A stretch of 64,000 nt of DNA from DASUVM01 sp036378955 (GCA_036378955.1 DASUVM010000004.1:1-64000); one strand, 5' to 3'; positions 8,927 through 17,010 are shown, numbered from the stretch's first letter. Program-made: numbers and translations. The notes: generated by a model not told the origin, from the letters alone.

Positions 8927-9694
8927 ATGCGAACTGAGCTTGTAGTAGATCTAGCCGACGGCAAGAAAGGCTACGCCACCTTACGAGGAGGCTGGCAGGA
9001 CACCCTGATTATTTACCTGCCATGCTATGGCGGCAATGTAAGGCTAGACGCCTTGCCAGATCGCGCCGGCCTCTACTTCGAGGCAATGGGAATTACATTC
9101 CTAGCGCTCAACCTGTATGACTCATGGCTAGAAAGGGCACGCAACCTATCCGATAAGCTCACACTAGAAGATCATGTGAGCGATGCCCGGGCAGCTATAC
9201 GTCTTGCCCGAAAGAGTGGCGCACGCAATATCCATGTAGTTGCCCACAGTCTTGCGGCTTACCCGGCCCTCATGATGGCACTCGCGCAAGATAAGGCTCT
9301 TTTGCCGAAAAGCATCGTGCTATGGGACGGAAGCGAGCCGATACCCACACTCTCAGCCGAGGGACTGCGCTATGACCCCGCCCGTGACCTTTACATAGGT
9401 GAACGGGGCAGCGGGTTTGTTGTGTCAAAGCAGTATCTCGATGCCGTCAAAGTGTTCCGGATCGAGGATATAGCCAGAGGTTTGGCCACCCCCATTCTTG
9501 CAATCGAGGCGGGCAACAACGAGACCCTTCGAGGCGTCAGCGAGAAGTATCGCACCCATCTCGGCGAGAAATGGGTTAAAACTCAGGTAATACCCAGGTG
9601 TGGGCATCATTTCATCGAAGATGATGAAGGCTGCGAGCTGTTGTTTGAACGCACTTTCAGGTGGATAAAAGCTGGACATCTGCGAGTAGGCTAG
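8927..9694 (+). CDS. alpha/beta-hydrolase fold protein
   Basis: 255 residues. The nucleophile elbow is VVAHSLAAY, so Ser sits in an A-H-S-L-A context rather than the consensus G-x-S-x-G. The catalytic His is in CGHHF near the C-terminus, and the candidate acid is in PILAIEAGNNET. No signal peptide, so a cytoplasmic esterase or peptidase-like enzyme is likely. I chose the ATG at 8927 because TATTAT (8912-8917) lies inside the longer frame starting at 8909, which would make this another near-leaderless mRNA. Confidence 0.75.
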   Translation: MRTELVVDLADGKKGYATLRGGWQDTLIIYLPCYGGNVRLDALPDRAGLYFEAMGITFLALNLYDSWLERARNLSDKLTLEDHVSDARAAIRLARKSGARNIHVVAHSLAAYPALMMALAQDKALLPKSIVLWDGSEPIPTLSAEGLRYDPARDLYIGERGSGFVVSKQYLDAVKVFRIEDIARGLATPILAIEAGNNETLRGVSEKYRTHLGEKWVKTQVIPRCGHHFIEDDEGCELLFERTFRWIKAGHLRVG

Positions 9695-9732
9695 CGCACC
9701 GTCATTTAGTTCTCGTCGCTCTATTCGCCGAG

Positions 9733-9781
9733 CCGTTCCGGTATAGAACGGTAAACGCCGCTGGGAGCGTTTAATCCCAGC
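9733..9781. terminator. two consecutive hairpins
   Basis: CCGTTC/GAACGG (9733-9751) and GCTGGGA/TCCCAGC (9760-9781) lie between the convergent hydrolase and glycosidase-like genes. They are likely 3'-end structures; there is no U-tract on either strand. Confidence 0.5.
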
Positions 9782-9824
9782 ACAAACCTGAGTGTTTCGC
9801 TATATAGAAAGGGCTTAAGCTCTT

Positions 9825-10760
9825 CTACGACTCTGCGTAGCTTTTTGCAAGCATGTAGAACCCGGCCTTTGGCTCCCATCCTTCTAGCTTGTTTGTTTGT
9901 GGGTCGGGGTGGCTCACGACCTTCACGATCCCGAAGCTAGCAACGTCCAAGTCAATCTCGATCTGTTCGGTATGCGGATTACTCGGTTCGCTAAACGCGA
10001 ATGCAAACGCACCGGTAACGTTCTCTTGCTTATAGATAGATATTAGTTCTTCTAGATAGAGCGCCTGAGTTTCTTCATCTCGAACGATACCGGGCTTGAC
10101 GCGCGGCGGCATAGCTTTCCAATTTATGGCAAGAAAACCTGCCCCGCTGCTTTTGTCGGCACCCTTAAAGGCGCAGCACCCGAATTCAGTAATAACAACC
10201 GGTTTGCCATGCCTATGGAACTTGCGTAGATTCCTCACGTAGTTTTTTTGGTTGCGCTTATCGCGGTAATAATCTACCCCGACATAGTCAAAAAGAGTCC
10301 AATCAACCTTCTCCCAGGCACCAGACGAATAGGTAATTGACCCCTTAAAATTATCACGTGCCACCATACACGCCCGACGCAGGTGATTGTTCAGCTTCTT
10401 TTGCAGCCAAGGCATGAGAGGCGCCAGTATCATAAAGGGGATACGCCCCCTAAATGTTTTGCCAGGGAAGATTCCTTGCATAAAGAGAGTGTGCTCGCAG
10501 CCAATGTTAAGCGTGATTGAGATATCCTCTAAACGAAGGGCCTCGGCAGCACGCGCCGCTTCGGCTAAATGATTAAGTACTTCATCTTCTGTACCTTCGA
10601 CAAGACGAGGTTGCAGCCATACACTCAACCCCTCCGAGGCGGCGTAGCGCGCGGCCTCAACCATACGGCCAATGTCAGTACCAAAGATGGTAACGGCGTC
10701 ACAATGCAGCTCTTTGGCAATTACCTTCATGTCACGTTGCACCGAAAGGCCATGCCACAC
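9825..10760 (-). CDS. TIM-barrel glycosidase-like protein, start codon unclear
   Basis: At least 311 residues. The sequence follows a beta/alpha-barrel glycoside-hydrolase-like family often labelled abortive infection in databases. It shows VTIFGTDIGRMVEAARYA, the strand SITLNIGCEH (putative acid) and KPVVITEFGC with a Glu at the nucleophile position. The frame extends upstream of the GTG at 10760 to an ATT at 10811 through NYDTGTNYTAGLFSRP, which fits the conserved first strand of this family. No standard start codon precedes that strand. The SD-spaced ATG at 10804 is in another frame. The start is therefore ATT, or the gene is frameshifted. Confidence 0.65.
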   Translation of the reverse strand: MWHGLSVQRDMKVIAKELHCDAVTIFGTDIGRMVEAARYAASEGLSVWLQPRLVEGTEDEVLNHLAEAARAAEALRLEDISITLNIGCEHTLFMQGIFPGKTFRGRIPFMILAPLMPWLQKKLNNHLRRACMVARDNFKGSITYSSGAWEKVDWTLFDYVGVDYYRDKRNQKNYVRNLRKFHRHGKPVVITEFGCCAFKGADKSSGAGFLAINWKAMPPRVKPGIVRDEETQALYLEELISIYKQENVTGAFAFAFSEPSNPHTEQIEIDLDVASFGIVKVVSHPDPQTNKLEGWEPKAGFYMLAKSYAES

Positions 10761-10974
10761 CGGTCGCGAAAAGAGCCCTGCCGTATAATTTGTTCCTGTA
10801 TCATAATTAATACCTCATATAGGCAGTGGCTGGCTCGCCGAATGTGATTGCTGACTCATGTGCATTTATTGTATCAGTATTCGTTCTATCTACCACAGCT
10901 TAACGCTAGGGGATTTGTGACGGACAGATCAAGCCTCGCAAGGTGGATATCACAATAGTTAGTCAAGAGGAAGA

Positions 10975-11336
10975 GGCCTAATTCTCAAAACCCACCACTG
11001 CGGTGGTGCCCGGCAGGGCTGCACCGCTTTCGGGCGCAGCCCTTTAGGCCGAGCACGGAAGAAGGGGATGGACCGGGTGACGTCGTCGCCCAATACACCG
11101 TCGAATACGACGAGTGGGACTATTGATTCATTGTAAGGTCTAGCTAGACCGTAAAAAGCGCTCCCGCGCTCATGTGATAGCCTGATGGTTACGTGTTCAA
11201 CAGATGGTTCTACCCTATGGCAGGCGTAATTGCCTGATGCTGCTCTACCCGGGCAACCCGGAGATTTTCTTTACAGAAACCTCTGACGGCCCGCGGAAGC
11301 GAGCCGGTACTGAATGGCCCCTTAACGGGGCCTTTT
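10975..11336 (+). ncRNA. structured non-coding transcript (unknown class)
   Basis: The gap 10812-11350 holds a multi-branch fold: closing stem GGCCTA (10975-10980) / TAGGCC (11045-11050) encloses hairpins CACCAC/GTGGTG (10993-11008) and GGGCTGC/GCAGCCC (11016-11042). Next come a possible 22-codon ORF (11068-11136), the 14-bp palindrome GGTCTAGCTAGACC at 11138-11151, CAGGC/GCCTG, CCGGG/CCCGG and TTTCT/AGAAA hairpins, and a real terminator. No tRNA, tmRNA, SRP or RNase P consensus was recognised. The 5' end and strand are inferred from the terminator. A start-less open frame also crosses 10970-11120 but lacks any start codon. Confidence 0.5.
11316..11336 (+). terminator. intrinsic terminator
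   Basis: GGCCCC (11316-11321) / GGGGCC (11327-11332), loop TTAAC, followed by TTTT. It ends the structured region 10975-11336. Confidence 0.8.
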
Positions 11337-11350
11337 GACTTTTTATTAGG

Positions 11351-11473
11351 ATGTGTCACTACCATTTTTTAGGTGTGCCTTCTGTATTCCAACTATTTGA
11401 TAAAGATGAGAAGGCTAAAAACACTCAATATACCATTCAATTGATAGGTCAGCTTCTTGACGAGGATTTGTAG
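11351..11473 (+). CDS. small ORF, 40 aa
   Basis: ATG at 11351, directly after the terminator at 11336. The product starts MCHYHFLGVPS and ends in LIGQLLDEDL, with a mixed charged composition that looks like coding sequence rather than chance. The SD is weak (TTAGG directly before the ATG). No family recognised. It is followed by a terminator at 11586-11632, so it could be a short independent transcript. Confidence 0.4.
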   Translation: MCHYHFLGVPSVFQLFDKDEKAKNTQYTIQLIGQLLDEDL

Positions 11474-11585
11474 TGAAGTCTATAAAATCCCACCGTTTTT
11501 GGGACAATCTAAAATACTCCTAAAAATCCTAAATAAAAAACTACCGCCTAAAAGCTCGATCACTATCGAACGCTTGGGTGGTAAT

Positions 11586-11632
11586 CTCCACCGACACAGC
11601 ATCCCTTGCGGGGGAGTGCCGGTGGAGTTTTT
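11586..11632 (+). terminator. intrinsic terminator
   Basis: CTCCACCG (11586-11593) / CGGTGGAG (11620-11627) followed by TTTTT. It probably ends the transcript that carries the 40-codon ORF. Confidence 0.75.
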
Positions 11633-11700
11633 GTCACATTATGCCCTTGACAGTCATGGGTTATCCTCAGCCGGAGACAGGCTCTGGCGCAGGGACTATA

Positions 11701-12087
11701 CTACTGACAAAACTCTTGATAACGAGTCACTATCTCAGTAGCAATGGTGGTCGCGAGCCCTCCCTGTATTGTGATGTCAGCCTGGCCACCAATTGCAACC
11801 CCGACGATGGTGCCATCGTATGTTTTAATCAGATGACAGTCAGGTGTGACGTCATGTTCATCCAACAGTGCACAGGCACGTCGCTCCAGAGCCACCCCTC
11901 CTTTCTTGGCAGCATCGTAGCTGCCCGTGCGAGTGGCGTGGTAGTCGTTGGTAACGACAGCCCCACCCACCAGCCTGTAGACCACGCAGACGCTCAGCTT
12001 TTGATGATCGAGCGCACTCTTGTATGTCTTGATAGTATGGTTTATGGCGGCCAGCAAGGCACTATTAGTCACTACGAAATCATACAT
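11701..12087 (-). CDS. hypothetical protein (128 aa)
   Basis: Soluble alpha/beta protein with segments LSVCVVYRLVGGAVVTNDYH and TIVGVAIGGQADITIQGG. The layout loosely resembles the small GlcG/HbpS heme-binding-like fold, but I cannot assign it. The ATG at 12087 has only a weak AAAAG upstream, directly after an in-frame TAA. A strong AGGAGG at about 12105-12110 instead serves an overlapping 8-codon ORF that ends inside the gene, so translation may be coupled. Confidence 0.55.
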   Translation of the reverse strand: MYDFVVTNSALLAAINHTIKTYKSALDHQKLSVCVVYRLVGGAVVTNDYHATRTGSYDAAKKGGVALERRACALLDEHDVTPDCHLIKTYDGTIVGVAIGGQADITIQGGLATTIATEIVTRYQEFCQ

Positions 12088-12208
12088 CTTTTATGCATAA
12101 AGTCAATGAACGCCTCCTAAATTCCACTCCCAAACGCAACACTACCACTTTGCCTCAAATACTTCCGCTGGGATGCATGGTCTTAAGTTGAACTTTAAAG
12201 CTAGTCTA

Positions 12209-12994
12209 CTAGAGGTTAGGGGCTTTTTTTCTCCTGGAGTCAATTATAAACCTGCCATCAACGTCCTCCCTGGGCTTAAAAAACGCCTCATATATTTCAT
12301 CATTAAGGTCTATGTAGCTAAGTTGAACTTTCTCAATAGCTCCTTCTTTTAAACGTGTATCCATTATTTGTTTTAGTGAAGTAAGATAATCTCCATAGGT
12401 ATTAATTTCCGCAAGACCAGCTTCGCTTTGTATTTCGGCATCTGTTACAACCGCGACTTCGCCTGGTGCGATAATAGACCGACCGCGCGGCTTGAATACA
12501 AGCCCTGGATTGCTACTGTCTAAACTTACTGCTTCGATAAATACATCACGAGCAAGCCCTCTGCCTTGATTTGTAATATGAAGTATTCCTCCTCGTTCGG
12601 ACCAAGCAATGCGAAGATACGGGCGATTTTCAAAATCAAACTGTTTCTGTTGCGTTGCCTCTTGTTTTTGTTGAATCGTCTTCAGATCATATGTCTCTTT
12701 CATATTCCAGAAGACGATGCCGGCCGTTAATACAAGAAGGATCGAAGCCAATTCGTCCTTCGCTTCAATATTGATGGGAGTAAAAAAATTATCAAACCAA
12801 AGTACCATTAAAGCGAATGATAGAGTGAAGAAAGCAATAAGTTGCCGGTACTTCGTCCGAAGTATGAAACTGATTTTATCTACAGCCGAACCAGGCTCTT
12901 TTTTACCTGTCCAAACGATATTCATTAAAAGTAATAGGAGTGATATCCCGACAACTCCCGAGAAGCTCCAATTTAATACCTGTACGTTTAACAT
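12209..12994 (-). CDS. three-helix membrane protein, hypothetical
   Basis: 260 residues from the ATG at 12994, which has CGAGG upstream. The first 110 residues hold three hydrophobic helices. A short coiled-coil-like linker rich in Gln follows, then a soluble C-terminal domain of about 140 residues, probably beta-rich, beginning NRPYLRIAWSERGG. The layout (membrane anchor plus cytosolic beta domain) recurs in uncharacterised bacterial membrane proteins. It is AT-richer than its neighbours, which suggests accessory origin. Confidence 0.7.
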   Translation of the reverse strand: MLNVQVLNWSFSGVVGISLLLLLMNIVWTGKKEPGSAVDKISFILRTKYRQLIAFFTLSFALMVLWFDNFFTPINIEAKDELASILLVLTAGIVFWNMKETYDLKTIQQKQEATQQKQFDFENRPYLRIAWSERGGILHITNQGRGLARDVFIEAVSLDSSNPGLVFKPRGRSIIAPGEVAVVTDAEIQSEAGLAEINTYGDYLTSLKQIMDTRLKEGAIEKVQLSYIDLNDEIYEAFFKPREDVDGRFIIDSRRKKAPNL

Positions 12995-13045
12995 TACACA
13001 ACCTCGATTTAAATCAAATAACATTATTGACTTTGATGCAAATCA

Positions 13046-13120
13046 TGGCTGGGGCGGTAGGGATCGAACCTACGTATCACGGGACCAAAACCCGGTGCCT
13101 TACCGCTTGGCTACGCCCCA
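13046..13120 (-). tRNA. tRNA-Gln (anticodon TTG)
   Basis: On the minus strand the acceptor stem TGGGGCG/CGCCCCA is complete, the anticodon loop reads TTTTGGT with anticodon TTG, the T-arm has GGTTCGATCCC, and the discriminator G plus CCA are encoded (13049-13046). Confidence 0.97.
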
Positions 13121-13290
13121 ATAAGGCAGTCAAATTATATCATTTACTCTTTGAATAGCAAAGGTTTTGTATTGTTTTCGTCTTTCTTCTCACCACCTTA
13201 ACGCATAAACTGTAAAGAGTAAGCAGAGCCACACGCGTTAATTCCTGATTTGCCTAGTTATCAGCCTGTTGTCGAGGTATAATGCAATAA

Positions 13291-14370
13291 ATGCGACTTC
13301 TTGAATACGAGGCAAAAAAACTGCTTAAAAAATGGGGTCTCTCTATTCCAGAACATGAGATTATTCGAGCGCCGGGCAGTGACACCGCACTTTCTTTCCC
13401 AGTTATTATAAAAGTGCAAATTCCAAAAGGTGGCCGCGGTAAGGCTGGCGGCGTTCAAATTGCGCAAAATAATATAGAATATGCAAGAATCACTCAGCTG
13501 CTCTTCAGCCAGCCGCTGCTTGATTGCCCCGTTACCATGCTACTGATTGAAGAGGCGTTGGCCGTACAACAAGAACTATACCTGTCGATATTACTCGACA
13601 GAAACGAGCAGTCACTCGTGTTGCTAGCGCACGCCCAGGGTGGTATGGATATCGAGGCGGCCAGCAAGCACAGCAAACCGCTTCGGCTACTACTCGATAC
13701 AGGGCCGAATAAAAAAGTTATTCAAAAAGTAATGCACTACTACGCACTGCCAGCCGCACTGACACCCCAGCTAGCAACGGTTATCGATGGCCTCTGGCAA
13801 GCCTGCACACAAGAAGATGCCTTATTGGTTGAAGTGAACCCGCTCATTCTTACGAAGCAGGGCCAGTTGATATGCGCTGATGCAAAAATCGAACTCGACG
13901 ACGCTGCCGCGTTTCGGCATAATTGGCAATTTGAGGCTCAGCCAGCTTCGACCCAGTTCGTTATTTTAAATGAACATGGTACTATCGCCTCAATGGCAAA
14001 TGGCGCCGGCCTGGCCATGGCTACTATTGATGCGATCAAGGCAGCCGGTGCCGAGCCAGCTAACTTTTTTGATGTTGGCGGTGGCACAAATGTTGGTGGC
14101 ATGGTTGAGGCTTTTAAAAAAATGGCCGCTCTTCAGAAAGTGAAGGCAATTGTTGTTAACATTTTTGGCGGCATTACAAGATGCGACGAAGTTGCCGAAG
14201 CAATTATTACCGCTCGCCAAACGGTCGCTTATTTGCCAAAGTTATGTATTCGCCTCACCGGCACGAACGAGACAGAAGGCCGGGCACTACTTGAGCGGGC
14301 AGGCATTCGCACGCTACCAACGCTCGCTGACTGCGTAGCCGAGGCAGCCAAAGAGGTGCACAGTGTTTAA
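13291..14370 (+). CDS. sucC: succinate-CoA ligase (ADP-forming) beta subunit
   Basis: 359 residues. ATP-grasp domain at the N-terminus (MRLLEYEAKKLLKKWG; VIIKVQIPKGGRGKAGGV), then the CoA-ligase flavodoxin-like domain with ANFFDVGGGTNVGGM and NIFGGITRCDEVA. It pairs with the alpha subunit to interconvert succinyl-CoA (or a related acyl-CoA) and the acid while making ATP. The start follows a TATAAT by only 7 nt, so the mRNA is likely leaderless. Its stop overlaps the sucD start by 8 nt. No other TCA-cycle gene is nearby, so the physiological substrate is open. Confidence 0.93.
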   Translation: MRLLEYEAKKLLKKWGLSIPEHEIIRAPGSDTALSFPVIIKVQIPKGGRGKAGGVQIAQNNIEYARITQLLFSQPLLDCPVTMLLIEEALAVQQELYLSILLDRNEQSLVLLAHAQGGMDIEAASKHSKPLRLLLDTGPNKKVIQKVMHYYALPAALTPQLATVIDGLWQACTQEDALLVEVNPLILTKQGQLICADAKIELDDAAAFRHNWQFEAQPASTQFVILNEHGTIASMANGAGLAMATIDAIKAAGAEPANFFDVGGGTNVGGMVEAFKKMAALQKVKAIVVNIFGGITRCDEVAEAIITARQTVAYLPKLCIRLTGTNETEGRALLERAGIRTLPTLADCVAEAAKEVHSV

Positions 14371-15217
14371 AGAGTTATGTAATAACCCAGCCATCATGGT
14401 GCAAGGTATTACCGGTACGCACGGCTCATTCCATACCCGGGCAATGCTTGAGGCCGGCAGCCGCATTGTTTGCGGTGTGACGCCGGGCAAGGCAGGCGAG
14501 ATGGTGCATGGTGTACCGGTTTATAACACCGTGAGCGAAGCCCGCGCACGACACAACGCCACTATTAGTGTTGTGTTTGTGCCCGCGCGCTTTGCCAAAG
14601 ATGCGTTATTTGAGGCGATTGATGCTGGCGTAAAATTCATTGTGTGCATCACCGAGGGCATCCCGGTGCATGACATGCTCGCTGTATTGCAAAAAGCCAG
14701 GGTTAATAAAGTGACCGTTCTGGGGCCAAATTGCCCAGGCCTACTGATACCCGGGGTTATTAAACTCGGTATTATCCCGGCGGCTGTTGGCTCGCCAGGG
14801 AATGCTGCCATCGTCAGCCGGTCAGGCACACTCACTTATGAAGCCGCTGCCAGCCTCACCACCCAAGGTGTCGGCCAACGCTATATTATTGGTATTGGCG
14901 GTGACCGTATACATGGGCTTAGTTTTACCGACTGTCTTGGGCAATTTGAAGCCGATGACAGTGTCTCGCGCATTATCTTAATTGGCGAAATTGGCGGCAA
15001 TGACGAACAACAGGCTGCTGCATATATTAAGAATCATATCAGCAAGCCTGTATACGCCTACGTAGTTGGCCAGAGTGCCCCGGCCGAAACGCAGCTTGGC
15101 CATGCCGGTGCAATTTTGGGCAGTGCCGACGAATCTGCTGCTGCCAAAACCAAGTCGCTAAAAGACGCCGGTGCTATCACCGCTAAAAGTCTGCCGTTAT
15201 TGCTAAAAAGCTTATAG
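14363..15217 (+). CDS. sucD: succinate-CoA ligase (ADP-forming) alpha subunit
   Basis: 284 residues. CoA-binding Rossmann domain with ITGTHGSFHTRAMLEAG and the ligase domain with LIGEIGGNDEQQAA. The phosphorylated catalytic His lies in LGHAGAILGSADE. Translationally coupled to sucC by the 8-nt overlap. Full length for the family. Together the pair can make ATP by substrate-level phosphorylation. Confidence 0.94.
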   Translation: MFKELCNNPAIMVQGITGTHGSFHTRAMLEAGSRIVCGVTPGKAGEMVHGVPVYNTVSEARARHNATISVVFVPARFAKDALFEAIDAGVKFIVCITEGIPVHDMLAVLQKARVNKVTVLGPNCPGLLIPGVIKLGIIPAAVGSPGNAAIVSRSGTLTYEAAASLTTQGVGQRYIIGIGGDRIHGLSFTDCLGQFEADDSVSRIILIGEIGGNDEQQAAAYIKNHISKPVYAYVVGQSAPAETQLGHAGAILGSADESAAAKTKSLKDAGAITAKSLPLLLKSL

Positions 15218-15239
15218 TTTCCTACGATTAACATAGCTG

Positions 15240-15352
15240 CGGCATTCGTCGCGGCATCGTCTTTGACGAAGGAGGGTGGTCTATGTAAGCTACCGGGGGT
15301 CAAAGTTACGTCACTGACAACCTGTTAAGCTATGGCCCCCGTGGGTTCCACG
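15240..15352 (+). other. structured region with SD followed by ATG-TAA
   Basis: TTCGTC/GACGAA folds just before a consensus-like GGAGGG Shine-Dalgarno; 8 nt later comes ATG immediately followed by TAA (15283-15288). The arms ACATAG and CTATGT enclose this. The region lies between the sucD stop and a long terminator hairpin, so it may be the 3'UTR of sucCD or a separate small RNA. A start-stop element can trap ribosomes; a role here is inference. Confidence 0.35.
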
Positions 15353-15392
15353 CAGACTAGGGGTGGCCGTCTCCGCATTCACCCCTAGTCTG
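15353..15392 (+). terminator. long terminator hairpin after sucCD
   Basis: Perfect 13-bp stem CAGACTAGGGGTG / CACCCCTAGTCTG with a 14-nt loop. There is no U-tract. Confidence 0.65.
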
Positions 15393-15445
15393 TCTTACTA
15401 TCGTAAATAGCATAGCCATTAATTAACCAGCCAATTGCAGCACAC

Positions 15446-15473
15446 TTGCACTAAAAGCACTATGTGCTATAGT
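15446..15473 (+). promoter_or_regulatory. sigma-70-type promoter of MFS leader
   Basis: TTGCAC (15446-15451), 16-bp spacer, TATAGT (15468-15473). Predicted start near 15480, 3 nt before the leader-peptide ATG. Confidence 0.75.
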
Positions 15474-15482
15474 TATAAAGTT

Positions 15483-15593
15483 ATGAATAAAAATCATAAG
15501 CCATATCAGTTCACCTGCATGATCACGCCCGTTGATCTTACTCAGCATGCCTCAGTACAGGCAACAACTGCTATGGCTTATCTTGCAACATAA
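15483..15593 (+). CDS. 36-aa leader peptide (leaderless) of MFS gene
   Basis: ATG at 15483, about 3 nt after the predicted transcription start and without an SD. The peptide begins MNKNHKPYQF and ends TTAMAYLAT. Two segments of its coding RNA take part in alternative pairing with the downstream terminator, so its main role is probably regulatory: ribosome progress here should decide whether the exporter is transcribed. This matches the logic of ribosome-mediated attenuation of drug-resistance genes. Confidence 0.65.
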   Translation: MNKNHKPYQFTCMITPVDLTQHASVQATTAMAYLAT

Positions 15594-15676
15594 AAATACA
15601 TTTTTTAAGACGAGATAAGCCTCCCACGTGGAGGTTTTTCTTTACCTCCGGGGGGCCTATCTGGCCTTAAAAGGCC
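15496..15676 (+). promoter_or_regulatory. transcription attenuator with 1:2, 2:3, 3:4 alternative pairing
   Basis: Segment 1 ATAAGCCAT (15496-15504) pairs with segment 2 ATGGCTTAT (15573-15581). Segment 2 can instead pair through GGCTTATCT (15575-15583) with segment 3 AGATAAGCC (15613-15621). Segment 3 contributes to the terminator CCTCC/GGAGG (15620-15634) followed by TTTTTCTTT. The terminator's right arm GGAGGT can also pair with ACCTCC at 15644-15649. A last hairpin GGCCTT/AAGGCC (15663-15676) precedes the SD. The pairings are perfect and mutually exclusive, as in classical amino-acid or antibiotic attenuators. Confidence 0.75.
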
Positions 15677-15707
15677 ACGAACATTCATTTCAACAAGAAA
15701 GGAAGTC

Positions 15708-16871
15708 ATGAAGCTCGAACACAACCTGCGGCTGCTGAGAACCGAGGCGGTTATCACCTCGGCTTTAATAGCCATGCCTATCATGAACCCGTTCTTTCAA
15801 AGTATCGGCATGAACCAAGGGCAGATTGGGCTCAGCCAGGCGTTGTTTACACTAGCGCTCTTTATGCTTAATGTGCCGACCGGCTGGCTGGCAGATCGTT
15901 TTAGCCGCAAGCTTAGCAACGCGATTGGCGATTTCATTGCCGTCATCGGCCTGTTGCTCTATGCATTTGCAGCTAACTTTGTGCAGGTGGTGAGTGCCGA
16001 GATACTGCTAGGTATTGGGCTTGCTTTTACGCAGGGAGCCGATGTTGGATTGCTACGAGCTTACTGTAAAAAGCTAGGGCGTGATTATCGGAAAGAATCG
16101 TCACTGATTGCTTTTCTTAAACCCTTTATACAGGTAGTAGCAATGATTGCGGGCGGGTTTATTGGTGCTTACGATTACCGCCTCGCGATTGGCCTCAGCG
16201 CTGTTCCGTACCTCATCGGCGGCATTTTGTCGCTCTGCGTCACTGAGGTGGGCGAACGACGCCAACCGAGCAATGTACACCCAATAAAAGATATGTGGCG
16301 CATTACCACATTCGCTTTGCATGGCCATAAAGATCTTGCCTGGGCTGTTCTGGCCGCCGCGACGGCCCGAGAATTCACACATGCCATCATCTGGGTGCTG
16401 ACGCCGCTGTTGCTTCTAGCAGGGGTTCCGGTGGTGATTGTCGGGTTCGCTTGGGCGCTGAATTCACTCGCCGTGAGCATGGGTGCGCTGCTTAGTCGAC
16501 CGTTTGCCTCGCGCTGGAGTGAGGTAAAACTGTTTGCCGTGCCAGCCATTGCCGGGCTGCTAGCCATGGCTATTCTCAGCCTTCATGTCAGCCTATGGAC
16601 CATTGGGCTGTACGCTATCTTCGGGCTTATCAGGGGATGGTATGAAGCCGTGATCGCGCCGATTGTACAGCACCACACGCCTGAAGATGTTCAATCGACT
16701 GTGTTCTCGGTAAGCAGCAGTTTGAGCCAGTTGCTGTATATTGTGGCGGTGGTAGCCATTAATTATGCTGGTAACTTTGGCGCGCAGTTGACAATGGCGG
16801 CAAATGCACTATTGTTTGCGCCGCTCATTGCCGTTATCACCTTTCGGCTTGCAAGACTCGGCAAGAAGTGA
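15708..16871 (+). CDS. MFS transporter, probable drug efflux
   Basis: 387 residues with about 12 hydrophobic helices. The loop between helices 2 and 3 has the MFS signature region GWLADRFSRKLSNAIGD. A good SD (AAAGGAAG) precedes the ATG. The layout is like macrolide or multidrug efflux proteins of the Mef/MdtG kind, and the attenuator upstream fits induction by a ribosome-targeting drug. The substrate is inferred from that regulation, not from sequence. Followed by a clear terminator. Confidence 0.85.
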   Translation: MKLEHNLRLLRTEAVITSALIAMPIMNPFFQSIGMNQGQIGLSQALFTLALFMLNVPTGWLADRFSRKLSNAIGDFIAVIGLLLYAFAANFVQVVSAEILLGIGLAFTQGADVGLLRAYCKKLGRDYRKESSLIAFLKPFIQVVAMIAGGFIGAYDYRLAIGLSAVPYLIGGILSLCVTEVGERRQPSNVHPIKDMWRITTFALHGHKDLAWAVLAAATAREFTHAIIWVLTPLLLLAGVPVVIVGFAWALNSLAVSMGALLSRPFASRWSEVKLFAVPAIAGLLAMAILSLHVSLWTIGLYAIFGLIRGWYEAVIAPIVQHHTPEDVQSTVFSVSSSLSQLLYIVAVVAINYAGNFGAQLTMAANALLFAPLIAVITFRLARLGKK

Positions 16872-16878
16872 ATAACAC

Positions 16879-16906
16879 CCCCGCCGGCAGCCAGTCGGCG
16901 GGGTTT
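16879..16906 (+). terminator. terminator of MFS gene
   Basis: CCCCGCCG (16879-16886) / CGGCGGGG (16896-16903) followed by TTTACTT. Confidence 0.75.
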
Positions 16907-16911
16907 ACTTG

Positions 16912-16940
16912 TTGACATACGCTGGTTGCATTTATATAAT
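16912..16940 (+). promoter_or_regulatory. perfect consensus sigma-70 promoter
   Basis: TTGACA (16912-16917), 17-bp spacer, TATAAT (16935-16940). Both hexamers match the consensus fully. It drives the hypothetical gene at 17011. Confidence 0.9.
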
Positions 16941-17010
16941 ACCTCGAGTTTCTGACCAAGGTCAGGGATCGCACCACCACAACCTACACCTAGCCTCCTG
17001 GAGCCCCGCC

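Noticed and set aside
11578..12120. Plus-strand open frame of 180 codons
   Set aside because: Crosses an intrinsic terminator at 11586-11632 and is antisense to a better-formed minus-strand gene.
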